Assembly (NCBI GenBank): GCA_025331125.1
Contig: JAOALB010000118.1
Location: 111,590 to 175,589, forward strand
Source of the DNA: Mycogone perniciosa
Lineage: Eukaryota; Ascomycota; Sordariomycetes; Hypocreales; Hypocreaceae
DNA length: 64,000 nt
Reading direction: 5' to 3'
The notes beneath the pieces are model-generated. The model saw only the letters and a program-made list of their open reading frames with translations, was not told where the DNA came from and did no database searches. This document shows positions 60,131 through 64,000 of the stretch, in pieces. Numbering within the stretch: the first letter of the stretch is position 1; every line of letters begins with the position of its first letter. The position numbers were made by a program, and so were the translations under genes.

Positions 60131-61309
60131 ATGCCGCGATCGTCTTCAGCAGAGCCCCCCAAGGCTTCCAAGAGAAAGGGTTAGCTCTCCAGCCTCACTC
60201 ATGCCGCTTTTCCCCCTCCCTCCAACCCCCTGCTCGCGTCCCCCTTTGATCACCCCACCAACATGACATGATGGTCCGCACGACACCCCTCAAGCTCGTC
60301 TTCTGCTATGAGTAACAGCTAAATTTTACCCTTCTCCTAGGCACTAGAAGTGTTTCTACCTTGACTCCATCGCAGCTTGCGCGCAAGCGGGCCAACGACC
60401 GTGAAGCCCAGAGGGCCATCAGGGCCAGGACCAAGGAGCACATTGAACGCCTTGAGAAGGAGCTTGCCGATCTCAAGAGCCACCAGCACCGCGACAAGAC
60501 GGTCCAGGAGCTTCTCCGCCGTAACCAGGCTCTTGAAGAGGAACTGGCTCACCTCAAGGAGCACATGGGCATCTCCATCACCTCATCACCCTACTCGGCC
60601 CCAGCAGGTACGCCACGTACCATCCTAGACGGCGCTTATGACCTATACCTCGGACGGCTAACACCAGGGCCATCAGTCTACGACGATAACCTGAGCTCTG
60701 GCAGCGGAACTGTCCCCAGTCCTAGGTTGTCGCCTTTGCCCTCAGGCGACTACGCTCAAATACCAGATTACAGCCAACAACCCTACGGCCCTCTGTCCAA
60801 TGGATGCGAGACCTGGGTATCATCTGTTCCCAACCCCGTCCTCTCGAGCGTCTCTAGCCCTTCATCACCCGGAAATGGCGAAGAGTACAATGCGGCGTAT
60901 ATTCCCACCAGTGTGCCGGCAACTATGATGCCTACGGGACCCCGTGTTGCCGGGATGGACCCCAAGGAAATCAAAATGGAGTTTGAGGATCTGGAAAATA
61001 ACGGTACGAGCTGTTTTGTTGTGGGACGGACTTCCCAATTTGTTCAATACTAACTGAGACAATGCAGAATCTAGATTCCAGCTCAACGGCGCCACTATGC
61101 AAGCCGTGTCGTCAAGTTACATTCAACAGGCGCAACATCACCATCGCGCACAGGCGACGCCACAATATCATCAACGTCCGCAACAACCGACGGCATCACA
61201 TCCGCAGCAGCAGCGACCCCAACAGTGGAATATGTACCCTGTATTTTACCAAGGGCAGCTTGACCAGAGGGGTCCCAACCCTCAAAATGCGGCGTGTGTG
61301 TCGCGGTGA
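60131..61309 (+). CDS. fungal bZIP transcription factor
   Basis: A nuclear basic leucine-zipper factor. Exons 60131-60179, 60341-61003 and 61068-61309 give 317 aa. The basic region is RKRANDREAQRAIRARTKEH, followed by a zipper with heptads through IERLEKELADLK, VQELLRRNQALEEELAHLKEH. The NDREAQRAIR core is a fungal variant of the usual NxxAAxxSR pattern, seen in several ascomycete bZIPs, so DNA preference may differ. The middle is Ser/Pro-rich; the C-terminus is Gln/His/Pro-rich (QQAQHHHRAQ...QQPTASHPQQQRPQQ), a probable activation region. No DUF3425 domain is visible at the C-terminus. Introns use GTTAGC and GTACGA donors and TAG/CAG acceptors. The upstream 400 nt are strongly pyrimidine-rich. 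Confidence 0.9.
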
Positions 61310-63093
61310 CACAGCCATTGGCTGTTGGTGGCGGATGACCACCGCCTCTTTGCGGGCGAACAACATTATTCGCCAACTACTCTGTGCCTTGGCGCAAACA
61401 AGTGAATCGAGACATCTCTCCACTATCTGACGACGTGTCTCGACAGAGCTCCTCCACGTGCCGAATTAATAAGGACGAGGGCGGAGCGCATACGAATTAT
61501 GTCAAACCAATTACATCAGGGGCGGCGGAAATGCGGACATGTGGCTGCTGGGCTTACCCCGTACCTATGTCCGAACCGAGGGACTGGCAGGGAGCGAAGG
61601 GATTTTCATGACAGCGCCAAGAAATGCCGCGAACATGACGGCATTGACATGACACGGGACAGAGACATGGATGCTGATGAGTCATGGTGTCGCGACTTGA
61701 CATGCGTCAAGGCATGTCGAGAGCTACCTTGGGTTGGAGCCATGGTTTCCCTTGACACTTGCCTTGTAGACTATGTGTGCTTTTGGGATATGTTACTTGG
61801 GGAGGACGATTGGCGTTTCCGGGATTTTAACGTGTTTGGAATTCTTATGGCACTCAATGACGGAATGAGGTGCATTGACTGGACAGTGGGATTGGACGGC
61901 GGTTTGGGCGAAATACTACTCTAACTTGGGAGATACCACGGAAAGTAACTGGGTTGGCACGGGCAATGAGCATGACGGATTAGGTGGTGGGATTGTAAAT
62001 CAATTATCAAATCTAGAGGTTTATTAGGCTTTTGTATGATGGATAGAAGGATACCTTACGGGGGATATGATAATCATTATTACTATGCTGTTCCAACTCT
62101 TATTCTGTTTGTTAACCCAGGGAATATCTATTCTTTCAACAATTTTTTCTTTCATTTCTTTCTTTTTATGCTTAAAGGGTGGGATATCTGGGTTGTGGCT
62201 GGACGGGAGAAGCGGGTTCTCCCAGGTCTGTCTCACGGCCCCGTGATAAACGCCCGTTGGATACCTGTACTACTACTATAATAAGTGGTCCAGGATACAA
62301 TTTGGACTTGTGATTTACTTTCCTCTTGTGGTAGGGCATAATGCAGATAATACGAAGGGGTATGTATTATAGGGCAGGGTTAATAGTATGATAACTTACC
62401 TCGGCATATGTGCCGAAGATGGGGGAATGACGGGTAAGGTGGATCGCGACATAGTTTCCTTTGTTCCCCTCTGCCTTTAGCTGCTGAGATCTGGCACTTG
62501 GATAGTAGTAGTAGTTGTTGTTGTCGATCTGCTCGATAGTTTATTCCCGTCCGGACAATGGAAAGGATGCTAGGCTTCGTTTTGAAATAAAACATCACAT
62601 GGACTTGAGCTACACGTACAACTAACATGGAAGGTCTCATAGGCCCCTGGCCCATGCGTCTTGTACGGAGTCAGCATCCTTCTTCTTCGATGAGGCAACG
62701 TAACCGAACGATTTCACAACAATACCCATGATTCCATACACTAGTTCTGTTGGTGGTCAACTTCGCTCATATTCTCGGTGACGCTCCCGTGGCTGGACGA
62801 TAAGCTCAGCACATTGTCTAAGTGGTGTCAGCATATTGTCAGCACGGATAAACGTGTAAATGGTTATGCATGCACGCCCAGACATGCAGAGATGTCAATG
62901 GACGTAAAACGGCGGTGCGCCCGGTGGCTGCTGACTTTTTTCTAGAAGACATCCCCTGCTATGGCATTTGAACTTTTGAAGGAGAGATTGTCGCTAGTGA
63001 CAGAATCCAGAATCTATGGCTGCAGGTGGCACTGCAGGTACGAGTCCGAAGGGTGTGCTGGCTGTGTGACAAAAGACGCTATAATAGGAACTC

Positions 63094-63131
<38 letters not shown>

Positions 63132-63875
63132 GGTTGTCGTATGTATGTATGTAGAAGTACGTGTATGACTACTGCATGGTCTGTATGGTTGGTGAGTTCC
63201 GCTCATTCATGTTGGCGGAGAGTGGTGATCCGGCTGATGGTGTCTCGAGTGGGCGTGTGGCTTTGCACGCATGTATGGGTTAGTACTCGACGGACTACGG
63301 GCGGCCGAAGGTGTGGCGCATGCGGTACTTGATAGCACAGTGCGAGAACGTACACGGTCAGAAACCGGAAACCTCATCAAAAAGTGGTGAGATGTCGATG
63401 GCGGTGGGGAGGACAGGGGAGAAAGTGGGTGTTAGGGCTACGAGTCTGCTGGTCACTCAGGTCATTCTTGCATGTCTCTTTAGTCCGTATCCGTAGGCTC
63501 ACGCTAACAGTACCAGGTTGCTGGGCTGAAAAAAAAAAAGGGCTGGAACCGTTGGATGTTGGTTGGATCAGTAGTAGGAGAGTAGTGTAGATAAATGGCC
63601 TTAACGCCGAAGGATCTCTAAAGAGGGACCCTGTCGATAAAATGTGGGTTTTTTTCTTCTCTGAATAGTAGTAATTGGTCGGGCCTGACAGACCGGTGAA
63701 GGAGAAGAATAGTAATACATACATACTAGAGTCAAATAGCAGAGACATAAAAATAAAACAAATGTGGGAACACGAGCGCGGAATGGAGCAGAAGGAGGTA
63801 AGTCTCCGATTTCGATGCCCGGCTCCAGGACAGGGCTGCATAGATCGACAGACATGCTGCCCTGAGAAAAGGAAA
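61310..63875. other. bZIP 3' flank and contig end region
   Basis: No gene is supported. Long open stretches at 61384-61924 (plus) are probably chance frames in the 3' flank. A (TG)n run lies at 63096-63131. The sequence from 63876 on is repeats and poly-G. Confidence 0.45.
63096..63131. repeat. (TG)18 microsatellite
   Basis: Thirty-six bases of uninterrupted TG dinucleotide are visible, followed by TATG repeats near 63140-63152. Confidence 0.95.
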
Positions 63876-63920
63876 CCTTGGAACTGGAACCCTTGGAACT
63901 GGAACCCTTGGAACTGGAAC
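63876..63920. repeat. three tandem copies of a 15-bp unit
   Basis: CCTTGGAACTGGAAC occurs three times in exact tandem, directly before the poly-G run. Confidence 0.95.
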
Positions 63921-63923
63921 CCT

Positions 63924-63989
<66 letters not shown>

Positions 63990-64000
63990 CGGGGGGGGGG
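63924..64000. other. poly-G run at sequence end, probable artefact
   Basis: Sixty-six consecutive G residues (63924-63989), one C at 63990 and ten more G follow the tandem repeat. It does not resemble a TTAGGG telomere. Runs of this kind are typical of two-colour sequencing dark cycles or gap filling, so the true sequence beyond 63920 is unknown. Confidence 0.85.

Overview
This window comes from a filamentous ascomycete, most likely a sordariomycete and possibly hypocrealean. The evidence is short introns (about 50-250 nt) with GT...AG ends and CTNAC-type branch sites in nearly every gene, fungal families throughout (Zn2Cys6 factor, fungal bZIP, GH31 glucosidase, MFS hexose porter), and long gene-poor spacers. 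No bacterial or viral genes are seen. The taxon is inferred from gene content only.

Sixteen protein-coding genes were rebuilt by joining exons across intron signals. One further small ORF is doubtful. Left part (0-16.6 kb): a TRAPP subunit (bet3) diverging from a U5 snRNP WD40 gene; a two-pass membrane protein with PPxY motifs; a GIS2/CNBP-type zinc-knuckle protein behind a long pyrimidine-rich leader; a classical-triad calpain; and a hexose transporter convergent to it. Centre (19.6-35.5 kb): MCM2 diverging from a UBR7/Mlo2-type ligase across a spacer with MluI cell-cycle boxes; a polyglutamine coiled-coil protein; a secreted GH31 alpha-glucosidase; and a caspase-like domain fused to C2H2 zinc fingers. 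Right part (40-61.3 kb): a patatin-like protein whose nucleophile serine is replaced by glycine; a Zn2Cys6 factor directly followed by a covalent-FAD oxidase; a Gfo/Idh/MocA oxidoreductase convergent with a hotdog thioesterase; a PUS9-type tRNA pseudouridine synthase; and a bZIP factor.

Most genes are unrelated housekeeping functions (vesicle tethering, splicing, replication licensing, ubiquitylation, tRNA modification). Functional links by position are limited to the bet3/WD40 and mcm2/UBR7 shared promoters and, tentatively, the 40-51 kb accessory stretch of regulator, oxidase and reductase.

The most distinctive observations are three tiny coding exons (9, 12 and 5 nt) in bet3, gis2 and mcm2, the caspase-zinc-finger fusion, the Ser-to-Gly patatin, the PPxY membrane protein, and a family of short GTAC-rich palindromic motifs scattered through the spacers and densest near 42.4-43.0 kb. 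The last 77 bases are essentially poly-G and look like an assembly artefact at a contig end. All exon boundaries are manual predictions without transcript data.
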